A DNA stretch of 64,000 bases from Phytopseudomonas seleniipraecipitans (GTDB lineage: Bacteria > Pseudomonadota > Gammaproteobacteria > Pseudomonadales > Pseudomonadaceae), in NCBI RefSeq assembly GCF_900102335.1, contig NZ_FNBM01000004.1, positions 338,244 through 402,243 on the forward strand. The letters run 5' to 3'. The number at the start of each line of letters is the position of its first letter. The first letter of the stretch is position 1. Of this stretch, positions 20,040-30,266 are shown in pieces. Under the pieces are notes generated by a model. The model saw nothing but the letters and a program-made list of their open reading frames with translations. It was not told where the DNA came from and ran no database searches. A program made the position numbers and the translations under genes.

Positions 20040-20960
20040 ATGCTTGAGATACGTCATCTGAAAACCCTTCACGCCTTGCGCGAGACCGACAGCCTGGTCG
20101 AGGCGGCTGAACGCCTGCACCTCACTCAGTCGGCGCTCTCACACCAGTTCAAGGAACTGGAAGAACGCTTGGGCATGCAACTGTTCGTGCGTAAGACCAA
20201 GCCCGTGCGGTTCACCAGTGCTGGCCTGCGCCTGCTGCAGCTGTGCGACAGCGTATTGCCGCTGTTGCGCAGCGCCGAACGCGACCTCTCGCGTCTGGCC
20301 GGCGGCACGGCCGGCCGCCTGCACATGGCCATCGAATGCCACAGTTGCTTCCAGTGGCTGATGCCGACCATCGACCAGTTTCGCGATGCCTGGCCGGAGG
20401 TCGAACTGGATTTGGCCTCGGGGTTCTCCTTCGCGCCGCTGCCCGCCCTGGCGCGCGGCGATCTCGACTTGGTGGTGACGTCCGACCCGTTGGAACTGTC
20501 CGGCATCACTTACGTGCCGCTGTTCACCTATGAAGCGATGCTGGCAGTGGCCAACCAGCACGTGCTGGCCAATCGACCCTTCATCCGCCCCGAAGATCTG
20601 CTGCGCGAAACCCTGATCACCTACCCGGTGGAGAGGGATCGGCTGGATATCTTCACGCGTTTTCTCGAGCCCGCCGACATCGAGCCGGCTCAGGTTCGCA
20701 CCTCTGAACTGACGGTGATGATGATGCAACTGGTGGCCAGCGGCCGCGGCGTCTGCGGCCTGCCTAACTGGGCGCTGCACGAGTACAGTTCACGCGGCTA
20801 CGTGACCGCCAAGCGCCTCGGCGACAAGGGACTTTTCGCCACGCTGTACGCGGGCATCCGCACCGACATGCTCGATGCACCGTTCATGCGCGATTTCCTG
20901 CTCACCGCCAAAGACACCTCCTTCGCCAACCTGGAAGGGGTCAGCGTCGCTCGGCAGTGA
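20040..20960 (+). CDS. metR: LysR-type regulator MetR
   Basis: 306 residues from ATG 20040, chosen because AGGA lies seven bases ahead and MLEIRHLKTLHAL is the family N-terminus; an earlier ATG at 19986 adds 18 unrelated residues. HTH in SLVEAAERLHLTQSALSHQFKELEERLG. The effector domain matches homocysteine-responsive MetR (MAIECHSCFQWLMPTIDQF). MetR activates methionine synthase genes in enteric bacteria and pseudomonads. The hydrolase gene is divergent, so the 212-bp gap may carry a MetR-regulated promoter. Confidence 0.92.
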   Translation: MLEIRHLKTLHALRETDSLVEAAERLHLTQSALSHQFKELEERLGMQLFVRKTKPVRFTSAGLRLLQLCDSVLPLLRSAERDLSRLAGGTAGRLHMAIECHSCFQWLMPTIDQFRDAWPEVELDLASGFSFAPLPALARGDLDLVVTSDPLELSGITYVPLFTYEAMLAVANQHVLANRPFIRPEDLLRETLITYPVERDRLDIFTRFLEPADIEPAQVRTSELTVMMMQLVASGRGVCGLPNWALHEYSSRGYVTAKRLGDKGLFATLYAGIRTDMLDAPFMRDFLLTAKDTSFANLEGVSVARQ

Positions 20961-21007
20961 CGCCCCTAGTCGCCGCATACGACCCTCAACACCGAACGGA
21001 GACACCC

Positions 21008-21337
21008 ATGAACATTAGCGATATCCCCTTCGGCATTACCGATTGGAGCGAGATACAGGCCACCGAGCATCCAGGCGAAACCGGCGTGGCCCATTGGCGG
21101 ACGCAGCAGTTCGGCGCATTACGCGTGCGCATGGTCAATTACTCGCCGGGTTACCTGGCCGATCACTGGTGCCACAAAGGCCACATCCTGTTGTGCCTGG
21201 AAGGCGAGTTGCACACCGAATTGGAAGACGGCCGGCGTTTCGTGATGACTACCGGGATGAGTTACCAGGTTGCCGACGGCGCCGAAGCGCATCGCAGCTC
21301 GACCAGCACTGGCGCCCGCCTGTTCATCGTCGATTGA
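21008..21337 (+). CDS. DHCW-motif cupin fold protein
   Basis: 109 residues from ATG 21008 with GGAG seven bases ahead. Small single-domain cupin: beta-strand motif YLADHWCHKGHILLCLEGEL carries the DHWC-H cluster expected to bind a metal, and the second cupin box reads TTGMSYQVADGAEAHRSS. Function unknown. It lies 48 bp after metR and may share its transcript. Confidence 0.82.
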   Translation: MNISDIPFGITDWSEIQATEHPGETGVAHWRTQQFGALRVRMVNYSPGYLADHWCHKGHILLCLEGELHTELEDGRRFVMTTGMSYQVADGAEAHRSSTSTGARLFIVD

Positions 21338-21417
21338 TGCTGGCCACGGTCGCGCGGGTTACAGGCCGGGCGTCAACGGCTATGCTGACACGCGTTTTCC
21401 AGACAACGGAGCCACTG

Positions 21418-21807
21418 ATGACCATCGCCCATAGCCTGTCGCTCGCCGCGGCAATCGCGCTGCTGAGTGCCTGCGCGAGCCCGTCGAAAAGCGTCGCCGT
21501 TCAGCAACAGACGCAGTGCCCGCTCAACCTGCAAGTGGGCCAGCAGATGATCCTCAGCCTGCCGAGCAATCCCACCACCGGTTACCGCTGGGCAGTGCGT
21601 GAAGACGCCAGCAGCATACTCAAAAGCCTCGGCCCGGAAGTCTACAGCGCGTCGCAATCCGATCTGGTCGGCGGCGATGGGCACTCCACTTGGCGCTTCC
21701 AGGCAATCGGCAGCGGCGAGGCACAATTGTTGCTGACCTATGCCCAGCCCTGGGACGCCAGCACCGAACCAGCCGAAACGTTCGACTGCCGGATTCAGGT
21801 TCGTTAA
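21418..21807 (+). CDS. Chagasin/I42-type protease inhibitor-like lipoprotein
   Basis: 129 residues. ATG 21418 has GGAG seven bases upstream. Lipoprotein signal with lipobox LSAC (C19). The mature part carries the chagasin loop motif NPTTGYRW, then a GG-containing loop (DLVGGDGHSTWRF) and a C-terminal YAQPWD block. This is the three-loop pattern of inhibitors of papain-like cysteine proteases. Aspartate after the lipid-modified cysteine is absent (Ala-Ser follow), so outer-membrane sorting is expected. Confidence 0.85.
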   Translation: MTIAHSLSLAAAIALLSACASPSKSVAVQQQTQCPLNLQVGQQMILSLPSNPTTGYRWAVREDASSILKSLGPEVYSASQSDLVGGDGHSTWRFQAIGSGEAQLLLTYAQPWDASTEPAETFDCRIQVR

Positions 21808-21965
21808 GGCCGCTGCACGTCTGCTGATGTCGGGCGAGCCATCGATCGGCCCTCTCGACAGACGATGAATGGCGGCGCCGCTACCGACGAATAACGTCGA
21901 CAAGGTTTGGCTAATCGCCGGACTTGGCTAAAATGCGCGCCTTTCCAGCGCCGCGCAGACCGACC

Positions 21966-22709
21966 GTGAACAGACAGCCCGACCAACTTTTCGCCCAGCC
22001 TCTGGATCAGGTGCCAGATTTCGTGTTCAACGAAGACGTGGCGCGCGTGTTCCCGGACATGATCAAGCGCTCGGTGCCCGGTTATCCGACCATCGTCGAG
22101 AACATCGGTGTGCTGGCCGGCCAGTTCGCACAACCCAACAGCCTGCTCTATGACCTGGGCAGCTCCCTGGGCGCCGTTACCCAGGCACTGCGTCGCCACG
22201 TGCAGGTCGAGGGTTGCCGAGTCATCGCTGTAGACAACTCGGTGGCCATGGTCGAGCGTTGCCGCGAGTACCTGCATGCCCAGGACGCCATGTTTCAGGA
22301 GTTGCTGCCGGTGGAAGTCATCGAGGCAGACATCCTCGCCATGCAGTGGCAGCCGGCCTCTCTGGTGGCGATGAATTTCACCCTGCAGTTCATCGCCCCG
22401 GAAAATCGCCTGGAACTGCTCAGCCGGATCCACCGCACGTTGCTGCCTGGCGGCGCGCTGATCCTTTCGGAAAAACTGCGCTTCGAGGACCAGCAGCAAC
22501 ATGCCCTGCTCACCGATCTGCACGTGGCGTTCAAGCGCGCCAACGGCTACAGCGAGCTGGAAATCGCCCAGAAACGCAGCGCCATCGAAAATGTAATGCT
22601 GCCCGACAGCCTCGAACAGCACCGTGAACGCCTGCTCGCCGCCGGCTTCAGCAACGTGGTGCCGTGGTTCCAGTGCCTGAACTTCGCCTCCTTGGTGGCC
22701 CTGCCATGA
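21966..22709 (+). CDS. cmoA: Carboxy-S-adenosyl-L-methionine synthase CmoA
   Basis: 247 residues from GTG 21966, equal to the E. coli length; the longer ATG frame from 21924 adds 14 non-homologous residues. SAM-binding fold with [16 protein letters not shown] and [17 protein letters not shown], then MNFTLQFI. Converts SAM plus prephenate to carboxy-SAM. ATGA overlap with cmoB couples the two enzymes that make the cmo5U34 wobble base. Confidence 0.96.
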   Translation: MNRQPDQLFAQPLDQVPDFVFNEDVARVFPDMIKRSVPGYPTIVENIGVLAGQFAQPNSLLYDLGSSLGAVTQALRRHVQVEGCRVIAVDNSVAMVERCREYLHAQDAMFQELLPVEVIEADILAMQWQPASLVAMNFTLQFIAPENRLELLSRIHRTLLPGGALILSEKLRFEDQQQHALLTDLHVAFKRANGYSELEIAQKRSAIENVMLPDSLEQHRERLLAAGFSNVVPWFQCLNFASLVALP

Positions 22710-23674
22710 TGCGCCGCATGGACCTCGACGCCCTGCAGGCGCAGCTCGCCGGTACCCCGCTGCAAGAATGGAGCGCAGACTTGCCGGGGCAGATCGACGC
22801 CAGGCTGGCCATCGGCCATGGCGACCTTCAACGTTGGTACGCAGCGGTCGAGGCGCTGCCGCCGCTGGTGGCCGAGCAGATCGACTTGCGCGATGACTTC
22901 CGCCTCGACGGCCCCCGTGACGAAACCGCACGGGCAGCGCTGGATAGCGCCCTGCGCGGGTTGATCCCATGGCGCAAAGGCCCGTTTCATCTGTTCGACG
23001 TGCACGTCGACACCGAGTGGCGCTCGGACTGGAAATGGCAGCGGGTCTCCCCGCACCTCGATCTGACCGGCAAGCGCGTGCTCGATGTCGGCTGCGGCAA
23101 CGGCTACTACATGTGGCGCATGCTCGGCGACGGCGCCGCAAGCGTGGTCGGCATCGACCCGAACTGGCTGTTCCTTTGCCAGTTCCTGGCCATGAAACAT
23201 TACCTGCCAGACATGCCAGCCTGGCACCTGCCCATCGGCATCGAAGACCTGCCGGCGAAACTGCAAGGCTTCGACACCGTGTTTTCGATGGGCGTGCTGT
23301 ACCACCGGCGCTCGCCCATCGACCACCTGCTGGAGCTCAAGGACTGCCTGCTCAAGGGCGGCGAGCTGGTGCTGGAAACCCTGGTGGTGGAAGGCGATGC
23401 CAATCAGGTGCTGGTTCCCGAAGATCGCTACGCGCAAATGCGCAATGTGTGGTTCCTGCCCTCGGTACCGGCGCTTGAGTTATGGCTGCGCCGCGCTGGC
23501 TTCGTCGATGTGCGCTGCGTGGACGTGAGCGTCACCTCGGTCGAGGAGCAGCGCAGCACCGAGTGGATGCGCTACCAGTCGCTACCGGAATTCCTCGACC
23601 CGCTGGATCACAGCCGCACCATCGAAGGCCTGCCTGCGCCAAGGCGCGCCGTGCTGGTCGCGCGCAAGCCCTAG
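22706..23674 (+). CDS. cmoB: tRNA U34 carboxymethyltransferase CmoB
   Basis: 322 residues, E. coli CmoB 323. Transfers the carboxymethyl group from carboxy-SAM to 5-hydroxyuridine 34 of tRNAs. Methyltransferase motif [19 protein letters not shown], then [18 protein letters not shown] and the family block [15 protein letters not shown]. The first ATG sits inside the cmoA stop (4-bp overlap). Last conserved gene before the accessory islet. Confidence 0.97.
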   Translation: MMRRMDLDALQAQLAGTPLQEWSADLPGQIDARLAIGHGDLQRWYAAVEALPPLVAEQIDLRDDFRLDGPRDETARAALDSALRGLIPWRKGPFHLFDVHVDTEWRSDWKWQRVSPHLDLTGKRVLDVGCGNGYYMWRMLGDGAASVVGIDPNWLFLCQFLAMKHYLPDMPAWHLPIGIEDLPAKLQGFDTVFSMGVLYHRRSPIDHLLELKDCLLKGGELVLETLVVEGDANQVLVPEDRYAQMRNVWFLPSVPALELWLRRAGFVDVRCVDVSVTSVEEQRSTEWMRYQSLPEFLDPLDHSRTIEGLPAPRRAVLVARKP

Positions 23675-23752
23675 GCAGCGTTCTCATTTGAGGTCATCGG
23701 GCATCACCGTTACCTTTTTACGTTTGGGAATGGCGGATGTTTTAACCCTAAG

Positions 23753-24016
23753 CTGGTATCGGCAGATAAGTGCTATGACTCAGATGTTTTGATTGAGACG
23801 ATCCAGCAGTGCGCAGCCCAGACTGTAATTCCTGCAAGGAGACATCGCTTAAACCCTCGACCACTGGATCGCCGTGTCTACAGGGTACGTAATTTGGTTG
23901 AGCGATATTTCCAGAAGCTGAAGCAGTTTCGCCGGATTGCGACAAGGTACGGGCGGTTGACCAGAAACTACCGGTCAATGCTCAGCCTCGTATCAGCAGT
24001 CACCTGGCTGGCCTAA
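23753..24016 (+). pseudogene. IS5-family transposase remnant (C-terminal part)
   Basis: An 87-codon frame without start retains ADKCYDSDVL, which matches the second catalytic Asp block (ADKGYDSD) of IS5-type transposases. The C-terminal block RNLVERYFQKLKQFRRIATRY holds the catalytic Glu. The N-terminal two thirds, with the first Asp, is missing, and no inverted repeat ends could be paired. It lies between cmoB and the MarR gene and is a sign of past insertion and deletion at this spot. Confidence 0.85.
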
Positions 24017-24064
24017 TTGAGAACCACCCTAGTGACCGCCATCAATTTCCGACAAAATACCGTA

Positions 24065-24511
24065 ATGGAAAATGAACAAGATATTCATCCAGACGCGGCT
24101 GTTGCTCCTAGCTACCTCGCGAAGCACGCAGAGCGTGTGTTTCATCGCGCGGTAGAGGCAGCGTTACGGTCACATGGAACCTCGCTCACTTTAATTGGCC
24201 CGTTACTGTGGCTGGCTTGGCGCGGCCCGATGCTTCAGCGGGACCTCGTGAAAGCGTCTGCGATAAAACAGCCCGCCATGGTTGCGACTTTAGACAAGCT
24301 AGAAGCAGCAGGCCTGATCGAACGTGCCGTCGTGGCGACAAACAAGCGCGCTGCGCTTGTAAGCATCACACCGCGCGGTCGGGATACGGCAGCGCTAGGA
24401 CGGCAGATTTTGCTCGATACCAACGCACGTGGCATGAGTGGATTCACGCCAGAGGAGGCAGCCATTTTACTGGCGTTACTCCAGCGGTTCATCAAAAATT
24501 TGGAAGACTGA
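24065..24511 (+). CDS. MarR-family transcriptional regulator
   Basis: 148 residues from ATG 24065; no strong Shine-Dalgarno is seen. Winged HTH: the recognition region RDLVKASAIKQPAMVATLDKLEAAGLIERA and wing VVATNKRAALVSITPRG are MarR-typical. Base use is less GC-rich than the neighbours. It lies 69 bp ahead of a FAD monooxygenase gene, with two palindromes in between, so it probably represses that gene and responds to a small aromatic or drug-like compound (inference). Confidence 0.82.
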   Translation: MENEQDIHPDAAVAPSYLAKHAERVFHRAVEAALRSHGTSLTLIGPLLWLAWRGPMLQRDLVKASAIKQPAMVATLDKLEAAGLIERAVVATNKRAALVSITPRGRDTAALGRQILLDTNARGMSGFTPEEAAILLALLQRFIKNLED

Positions 24512-24518
24512 CTCTTAT

Positions 24519-24554
24519 ATCACACGTGATGTTTATTTATATCACGCATGATAT
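24519..24554 (+). promoter_or_regulatory. Tandem MarR-type operators before the monooxygenase gene
   Basis: ATCACACGTGAT at 24519-24530 and ATCACGCATGAT at 24541-24552, the latter inside a longer ATATCA-CGCA-TGATAT palindrome (24539-24554). Their starts are exactly 22 bp apart, two helical turns, which fits two repressor dimers on one face of DNA. The second ends 26 bp before the monooxygenase ATG. Confidence 0.65.
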
Positions 24555-24580
24555 TGTGCGCGGACTACAGGAGAGTCCGT

Positions 24581-25777
24581 ATGCGTAAAAAAATTTTGAT
24601 CAGTGGCGCAAGTGTTGCTGGAAATACCACAGCCTGGTGGCTTTCCCGGTATGGCTTTGATGTGACTGTTATTGAAAAGGCGCCTGCTTTTCGTAACGGG
24701 GGCCAAAACGTAGATGTCCGCGGTGCAGGTCGAGTGGTCCTGCGCAAGATGGGACTTGAGCAAGCAGCCCAAGCTCTTGGCACCGGTGAAATTGGCACTG
24801 ATTGGGTAGACGAAGATGATAATCCCATCGCGCGCTTTCACGTCGACGATATAGGCGACGGGCCAACAGCAGAGCTGGAAATAATGCGTGGCGACATTGC
24901 GCGAATGATCTACGAGCCTGCAAGTAGCCGATCAACCTTTCTTTTCAGTGAGACCATCAGGGCTCTTGAGCAAGATGCAGACGGCGTCACCGTCCACTTC
25001 AGTAATAGCCCAAGTGCTCGATACGATGCCGTCATCGTTGCAGAAGGCGTCGGATCACCCACTCGCGAATTGATTTTTCCAGGAGAGAACAATCCGAAGT
25101 GGATGGACATGACGCTTGCCTATTTCGCAATACCCAAAACTTCCGCCGATGGCGTGTTCGCACGTCAATACAACACCGTGGGTGGAATCGGTGCGACGTT
25201 AAAGCCTGGTCGTGGGAACAACGTGCATGTCTACATGGGGATGCAGAAAAAGCCTGAAGGCGAGAACGACTGGCCTATAGAGCGGCAGAAACAGTTCCTT
25301 CAGGAGCGGTTCTCCGACGCAGGATGGCATTTTCCACGCATTCTTGAAGGCATGAACAAAACTGATAATTTCTATTTTGATGTTCTGCGCCAAGTGAGAA
25401 TGCGCCGCTGGCATCACGACCGTGTCGTCCTTACGGGTGACGCGGCATGGTGCGTTACGCCGTTATCTGGCATCGGCACTACACTCGCTATCGTCGGCGG
25501 CTATGTATTGGCTGGCGAGCTATCTCGAACAGACGATCTTCCATCTGCACTGGTCGCGTATGAGCGCGTCATGCGACCGTTTGTGAAAGAAGGGCAAGGC
25601 GTTCCCAAATTCGTGCCGCGCATGCTTTGGCCTCACACTCGTACAGGGCTTAAATTGCTCAGAAGTGCAATGCAACTTGCAGGGAAACCGGCAGTACGTA
25701 AAACATTTTCCAAACTATTCCTGCGGGATGCGGAAAAAATTGACCTTCCGGACTATGCATCCGACGTCACCCCTTAA
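24581..25777 (+). CDS. FAD-dependent monooxygenase (TetX/PHBH-like)
   Basis: 398 residues from ATG 24581, with AGGAG seven bases upstream. Rossmann FAD site ISGASVAGNTTAWWLSRYG at 6-24 (GxSxxG variant), the conserved mid block IVAEGVGSPTRELIF (DG replaced by EG), and the second FAD motif VVLTGDAAWCVTPLSGIGTTLAI. This is the flavoprotein aromatic hydroxylase fold shared by TetX and related enzymes. Base use is AT-richer than flanking genes and a MarR gene precedes it, so it is probably acquired. Substrate and any drug-inactivating role cannot be claimed from sequence. Confidence 0.85.
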   Translation: MRKKILISGASVAGNTTAWWLSRYGFDVTVIEKAPAFRNGGQNVDVRGAGRVVLRKMGLEQAAQALGTGEIGTDWVDEDDNPIARFHVDDIGDGPTAELEIMRGDIARMIYEPASSRSTFLFSETIRALEQDADGVTVHFSNSPSARYDAVIVAEGVGSPTRELIFPGENNPKWMDMTLAYFAIPKTSADGVFARQYNTVGGIGATLKPGRGNNVHVYMGMQKKPEGENDWPIERQKQFLQERFSDAGWHFPRILEGMNKTDNFYFDVLRQVRMRRWHHDRVVLTGDAAWCVTPLSGIGTTLAIVGGYVLAGELSRTDDLPSALVAYERVMRPFVKEGQGVPKFVPRMLWPHTRTGLKLLRSAMQLAGKPAVRKTFSKLFLRDAEKIDLPDYASDVTP

Positions 25778-25888
25778 CAGGCTAGGGTTCGTTAGGCTGC
25801 GCGTGCGTGGAGACTTTGTCGAATCGGTAATACGCCTGCCAGATGAGCCTGTTGCTGAACCGTAACAAGCCGGCCTCGGCGTCGTCTA

Positions 25889-26158
25889 TTACCGGCTACT
25901 TTTGCGTCTCCACTCGGCTTGCCGCGTGACAATCAAGCGCAGAGGCATCTGCGCTCCAGCGCTCACTCGCTCGTGCGCGCTGCCCAGGCGCACTTGACCA
26001 ATACCTTCGAGCCTTAGCAGGCGGCGCATCTTGCGCCTCCAGCACCAAGCGAAATACCAGTCACCCAGACACTGCGCCAGCTCTGCTGGAAAGCTGCCTG
26101 GTAACCGAGCTTGATCGGTGTGCTCGGCACCTGCTGAATGCTGTTTGCTCGTCGTCAT
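25889..26158 (-). CDS. Small basic protein divergent from a LysR gene
   Basis: 89 residues from ATG 26158, which has a strong GAGGAG eight bases upstream. Central segment CLGDWYFAWCWRRKMRRLLRLEG, then a Arg/Gln-rich C-terminus. The W-x-x-x-x-x-x-RRKMRRLL stretch faintly recalls DUF1127 proteins, which often sit divergently from LysR regulators in Pseudomonas, but the match is too weak for a firm call. 125 bp separate it from the LysR gene. Confidence 0.5.
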   Translation of the reverse strand: MTTSKQHSAGAEHTDQARLPGSFPAELAQCLGDWYFAWCWRRKMRRLLRLEGIGQVRLGSAHERVSAGAQMPLRLIVTRQAEWRRKSSR

Positions 26159-26283
26159 AACAACGCTCCTCACCACCTGTGAACACCGGTTATCGGTGAT
26201 CGCTTGCCGACAGATTGAGTTGCGCCTACCGTTAAGGCAAATGAGTAATACCAAACTATCAATTAAGAAAACATTAACAACCC

Positions 26284-27186
26284 ATGAAGAGCACGCTCCT
26301 GGCCGACATACCCGCTGCGCTTCCGCTACTGGAAAGCGATGTCCTGAAGACGTTCGTCGGTATCGCCGAAAGCGGCAGTTTCACCCGCACCGCTGCGCAG
26401 GTGTTTCGCACCACGGCAGCCGTAAGCCAACAGATCAAGCGCCTGGAAGAAACCTTGGGCCGCAGCCTATTCCTACGAGAAAGCCGTCGCGTACGGCTAA
26501 CCACGGATGGCGAGATTTTGCTCGGCTACGCCCGCCGCCTGCTCAAGCTTAACGAGGAAGCGGTATCGCACTTTCTGGTTCCCAATCTGGCGGGCACCGT
26601 CCGTTTTGGTACGCCCTTCGATATCGGCGTTGGCGCCCTTCCCGATCTGCTTTCGCAATTCGCCCTCAGCCATCCGGCGGTTCAGGTTGATGTGTCAGTA
26701 GGCCGCAGCTGCGAGCTGATCGAGCGCCTGGATGCCGGGGAGCTGGACCTCACCTTGCTGAACACCGGCAACGGCGACGCCGACGACTCCCGAGGGGAAA
26801 TCATCTGCAGCGAATCGCTGGTGTGGGCTGGTCGTGATGGTGGGCTAGCGGTCAAGCGCATGCCATTGCCGCTGGCCGTCGCCAGCCGCGGCTGCGCCTG
26901 GCGGCGTGCTGCTATGGATGGATTGGACCGGCTGGGCCGCAGTTACCGCATTGCCTACTCAAGCGAGCAGTGCGCCGGCCAGGAAGCGGCGCTGCTGGCC
27001 GATCTGGCCATTGCAGCCTTCCCTGCCAGCTTGGTGAAACCACCGTTGCGCCGCCTCTCCCAGCAGGAGTTCGGGCTGCCGCCGCTGGGGGATTACCACA
27101 TCAAATTGTTACGTGGCAGCAACCGTGGCGCCGCCGCCGAAGCATTGGCAGCACAGGTCGCAGTGGCCTACGGGGCAAAGCGCTAG
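26284..27186 (+). CDS. LysR-family transcriptional regulator
   Basis: 300 residues. HTH in [38 protein letters not shown], preceded by an ~18-residue N-terminal extension. The effector domain begins near residue 97 ([22 protein letters not shown]). Target unknown; the divergent small gene at 26158 is the obvious candidate. No clear Shine-Dalgarno at ATG 26284. Its stop overlaps pdxJ on the other strand by 4 bp. Confidence 0.85.
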   Translation: MKSTLLADIPAALPLLESDVLKTFVGIAESGSFTRTAAQVFRTTAAVSQQIKRLEETLGRSLFLRESRRVRLTTDGEILLGYARRLLKLNEEAVSHFLVPNLAGTVRFGTPFDIGVGALPDLLSQFALSHPAVQVDVSVGRSCELIERLDAGELDLTLLNTGNGDADDSRGEIICSESLVWAGRDGGLAVKRMPLPLAVASRGCAWRRAAMDGLDRLGRSYRIAYSSEQCAGQEAALLADLAIAAFPASLVKPPLRRLSQQEFGLPPLGDYHIKLLRGSNRGAAAEALAAQVAVAYGAKR

Positions 27187-27926
27187 TGCGCGGCGGCACT
27201 CTCGATCAATTGCTTCATCTCCCGCACCGCATCCTTGAAGCCAACGAACAGCGCGTGGCTCACCAGCGCATGGCCGATGTTCAGCTCGTTGATACCGGGG
27301 ATCGCCGCCACTGGCTCGACATTGTGGTAATGCAGGCCATGGCCGGCATTGACGATCAGCCCTAGCGAAACGCCCAAGGCAACGCCTTCGCGGATACGCT
27401 GCAGTTCGATGGCAGCCTGCTGCGGATCATGCGCATCGGCATAACGGCCAGTGTGCAGCTCGATAGCCGGCGCGCCAGTGCGCTTGCTCGCCTCGATCTG
27501 CCGTGGGTCCGCATCGATGAACAGCGAAACCTCACTATCAACGGCCGCTAGCCGCTTTACCGCTGCAGCGATGCGCGCTTCCTGCCCGGCCACATCCAGA
27601 CCACCTTCAGTGGTCAACTCCTGACGAGTTTCCGGCACCAGGCAGACGTGCTCCGGGCGAATTTCTTCGGCGAAGTCGAGCATGAAATCGGTCACGCCCA
27701 TCTCGAAGTTCATGCGCGTCTGCATGACTTCCTTGAGCAGGCGCACATCGCGCTCCTGAATGTGCCGGCGATCTTCACGCAGGTGCACGGTAATGCCATC
27801 AGCCCCGGCCTCTTCCGCATCCAGCGCCGCCTTGACCGGGTCGGGATAGCGCGTGCCGCGTGCCTGACGCAGGGTGGCGACGTGGTCGATATTCACGCCC
27901 AGCAAAACACGATTGGCTTTAGTCAC
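27183..27926 (-). CDS. pdxJ: Pyridoxine 5'-phosphate synthase PdxJ
   Basis: 247 residues. Condenses 1-deoxyxylulose 5-phosphate with 3-amino-2-oxopropyl phosphate to pyridoxine 5'-phosphate. Family blocks: [75 protein letters not shown]. Last gene of the conserved leftward block; its start overlaps recO by 8 bp. Confidence 0.97.
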   Translation of the reverse strand: MTKANRVLLGVNIDHVATLRQARGTRYPDPVKAALDAEEAGADGITVHLREDRRHIQERDVRLLKEVMQTRMNFEMGVTDFMLDFAEEIRPEHVCLVPETRQELTTEGGLDVAGQEARIAAAVKRLAAVDSEVSLFIDADPRQIEASKRTGAPAIELHTGRYADAHDPQQAAIELQRIREGVALGVSLGLIVNAGHGLHYHNVEPVAAIPGINELNIGHALVSHALFVGFKDAVREMKQLIESAAAH

Positions 27927-28617
27927 GGGTCGGCTCCTTGAGCGTCATGAACAATTCGCGGCTGACCAGAGGTCGACCGCCCAGATGAGGTGCCAGCGCC
28001 TGACGCATCAGCCGTTTGGCTGCGGCTAGCGCCCCTGGCGCGGTCCAGTCGGCCTCGGCCATGGCCAGCAGTTCGCTGCCCAGAAAGGCACCAGGCTGCC
28101 AATGGCCGATGGGCAAGAAGCCGCTATCGGCCTGCAGTCGGTACAAACCGCCCTCGACGACAGCGTCACCCTGCACGTCGTTGTGCAGAGCGAAACCATA
28201 GCCGAGTTCATCGAGCAGCCGCCATTCGAAGGCGCGCAGCAGCGGCTCCAACGCGCGCCCCTGGGCCAGCGCCAGCACCGTCATGGCGTACTGTTCGAAA
28301 ATCACCGGATGCGGATCTTCGGCCGGCAGTACACGGATCAGCAATTCGTTGAGGTACAGGCCGCTGAACAGCGCCTCGCCGGAGAGCAAATTGGGAATAC
28401 CGGAGGCTTCCAGCCGGCCGACGTTCTTCAGCTCGCCGCGGCCGCGGGTTTCCAGCTCAAGAGGAATGAACGGCCTGGCGAGGCTGCCGGCCTTGCCCCG
28501 TGCGCCGCGTAACACGGCACGCAGGCGCCCCTGGGGCGTAAGAAAGTCAACCAGCGCACTGCTTTCACGGTACGCACGGCTGTGCAAGACATAGGCGGGC
28601 TGGCTGAGCGCAAGCAT
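27919..28617 (-). CDS. recO: DNA repair protein RecO
   Basis: 232 residues. N-terminal OB fold ([20 protein letters not shown], then AVLRGARG), then the helical domain with [21 protein letters not shown] and [12 protein letters not shown]. Loads RecA onto SSB-coated DNA with RecR. The zinc cysteines of some RecO proteins are absent, as usual in gammaproteobacteria. Between era and pdxJ as in P. aeruginosa. Confidence 0.96.
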   Translation of the reverse strand: MLALSQPAYVLHSRAYRESSALVDFLTPQGRLRAVLRGARGKAGSLARPFIPLELETRGRGELKNVGRLEASGIPNLLSGEALFSGLYLNELLIRVLPAEDPHPVIFEQYAMTVLALAQGRALEPLLRAFEWRLLDELGYGFALHNDVQGDAVVEGGLYRLQADSGFLPIGHWQPGAFLGSELLAMAEADWTAPGALAAAKRLMRQALAPHLGGRPLVSRELFMTLKEPTRD

Positions 28618-28681
28618 GCTGAATCACTCGCTGTCGGTGCCAGCCGCAAGGCGGCGGGATGCCGGGACGCCGGGCGCCGGG

Positions 28682-29584
28682 TCAGATATTGTCGTAGCCC
28701 AAGGAACGCAGGGCGCGCTCATCGTCGGACCAGCCGCTTTTGACCTTAACCCAGAGGTTGAGCATGACCTTGGTGTCGAACATCGACTCCATGTCCTTGC
28801 GCGCGTCCTGGCCGATGCGCTTGATGCGCTCGCCCTTCTCGCCAATGATGATTTTCTTCTGCCCGTCACGCTCGACCAGAATCAGCGCATGGATGTGCAT
28901 GATCCGACCTTCGCGCTTGAACTCTTCAATCTCGACGGTGATTTGGTAGGGCAGCTCGGCACCCAGCTGACGCATAATCTTCTCGCGCACCAGTTCAGCA
29001 GCGAAAAAGCGACCGGAGCGATCGGTAATCTGGTCTTCCGGGAAGAAGTGCACGCCTTCCGGCAGGCGATCACCTACCAACTTTTCCAGAGAGTCGAGGT
29101 TGTGGCCATGTTGCGCCGAAACCGGCACGATTTCAGCGTTCGGTAGTTGCTCTGCCAGCCACTTAAGGTGCGGCATCAGGTCGGCCTTGTCGTCCAGACG
29201 GTCGGTCTTGTTGACCGCCAGGATCACTGGCCCCTGCACGTACTGAATGCGCTCGAGAACCATCTGGTCTTCGTCGGTCCAGCGGGTACGATCAACCACG
29301 AAGATCACCACGTCGACATCCTTCAGCGCCGACGAGGCGTTCTTGTTCATGTAGCGGTTGAGCGCTTTCTCGTTATTCTTGTGCAGGCCGGGCGTGTCGA
29401 CATAGATGGCCTGCGTCTCGCCTTCGGTCTTGATGCCAAGCATGTTGTGGCGAGTGGTCTGCGGCTTGCGCGAGGTAATTGCCAGCTTCTGGCCAAGAAT
29501 GTGGTTGAGCAACGTCGATTTGCCCACGTTGGGCCGGCCGACGATGGCGACATAGCCACAGCGTGTAACAGGCGAATCAGTCAT
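28682..29584 (-). CDS. era: GTPase Era
   Basis: 300 residues from ATG 29584 ([19 protein letters not shown]); an upstream in-frame start at 29599 is unlikely. G1 GRPNVGKS, G3 DTPGLH, G4 NKTD, and a C-terminal KH domain with the GxxG loop ([16 protein letters not shown]). Binds the 3' end of 16S rRNA during 30S maturation and lies at the membrane. It starts 8 bp inside the end of rnc, so the two are coupled. Confidence 0.97.
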   Translation of the reverse strand: MTDSPVTRCGYVAIVGRPNVGKSTLLNHILGQKLAITSRKPQTTRHNMLGIKTEGETQAIYVDTPGLHKNNEKALNRYMNKNASSALKDVDVVIFVVDRTRWTDEDQMVLERIQYVQGPVILAVNKTDRLDDKADLMPHLKWLAEQLPNAEIVPVSAQHGHNLDSLEKLVGDRLPEGVHFFPEDQITDRSGRFFAAELVREKIMRQLGAELPYQITVEIEEFKREGRIMHIHALILVERDGQKKIIIGEKGERIKRIGQDARKDMESMFDTKVMLNLWVKVKSGWSDDERALRSLGYDNI

Positions 29585-30266
29585 TGCCGTTCTCCACACC
29601 CAGCGCGATCAACGCGGCCGTCGCTGCAACCTGTTCGGCTATGCGACGACTGGCACCTTGGCCCAGGGTTTTGTCATTGAGTAGATTGATCTGGCATTCG
29701 ACCACGAAGGTTCGGCAATGAGGTTCGCCCTGAATATCGACCACCTCATAACGCGGCAACTCGCAGGCACGCGACTGCAAAAACTCCTGCAGGCGGGTCT
29801 TCGGGTCCTTGTTGGTATCGACCAGGGTCAGGCTGTCCAGCTCGCTGGTCAGCCAGGCCAGCACTCGCTCGCGGGCGACATCCATGCCAGCGTCCAGGTA
29901 AATGGCGCCGATCAGGGCTTCCAGCGCATCAGCGAGAATCGAGTCACGACGGAAACCGCCGCTCTTCAATTCACCGGAGCCGAGGCGCAGGTATTCGCCC
30001 AGGTCAAACCCACGGGCCATTACAGCCAGGGTTTCGCCCTTTACCAGCCGCGCACGCAACCGGGAGAGCTGGCCTTCGCGGGCCAGGGGAAAGCGCTCGT
30101 AGAGCGCCTCACCGGCAACGAAATTGAGGATGGCATCGCCGAGAAACTCCAGGCGCTCGTTATTGCGCCCGGCAAAGCTGCGATGGGTCAGCGCCAGGAT
30201 CATCAGATCCTGGTCCTTGAAGGTGTGCCCGAGCTGGCGCTCAAGGCGGGTCAACGAAACACTCAC
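29577..30266 (-). CDS. rnc: Ribonuclease III
   Basis: 229 residues. RNase III signature [13 protein letters not shown] with the catalytic acidic residues, second acidic site in [15 protein letters not shown], and a C-terminal dsRNA-binding domain ([22 protein letters not shown] ... [18 protein letters not shown]). Processes rRNA precursors. Overlaps era by 8 bp and the DUF4845 gene by 4 bp. Confidence 0.97.
   Translation of the reverse strand: MSVSLTRLERQLGHTFKDQDLMILALTHRSFAGRNNERLEFLGDAILNFVAGEALYERFPLAREGQLSRLRARLVKGETLAVMARGFDLGEYLRLGSGELKSGGFRRDSILADALEALIGAIYLDAGMDVARERVLAWLTSELDSLTLVDTNKDPKTRLQEFLQSRACELPRYEVVDIQGEPHCRTFVVECQINLLNDKTLGQGASRRIAEQVAATAALIALGVENGND

Noticed and set aside
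24581..25777. Calling the monooxygenase a tetracycline resistance gene
   Set aside because: The fold is shared by many aromatic hydroxylases and no TetX-specific residue set could be confirmed by eye.
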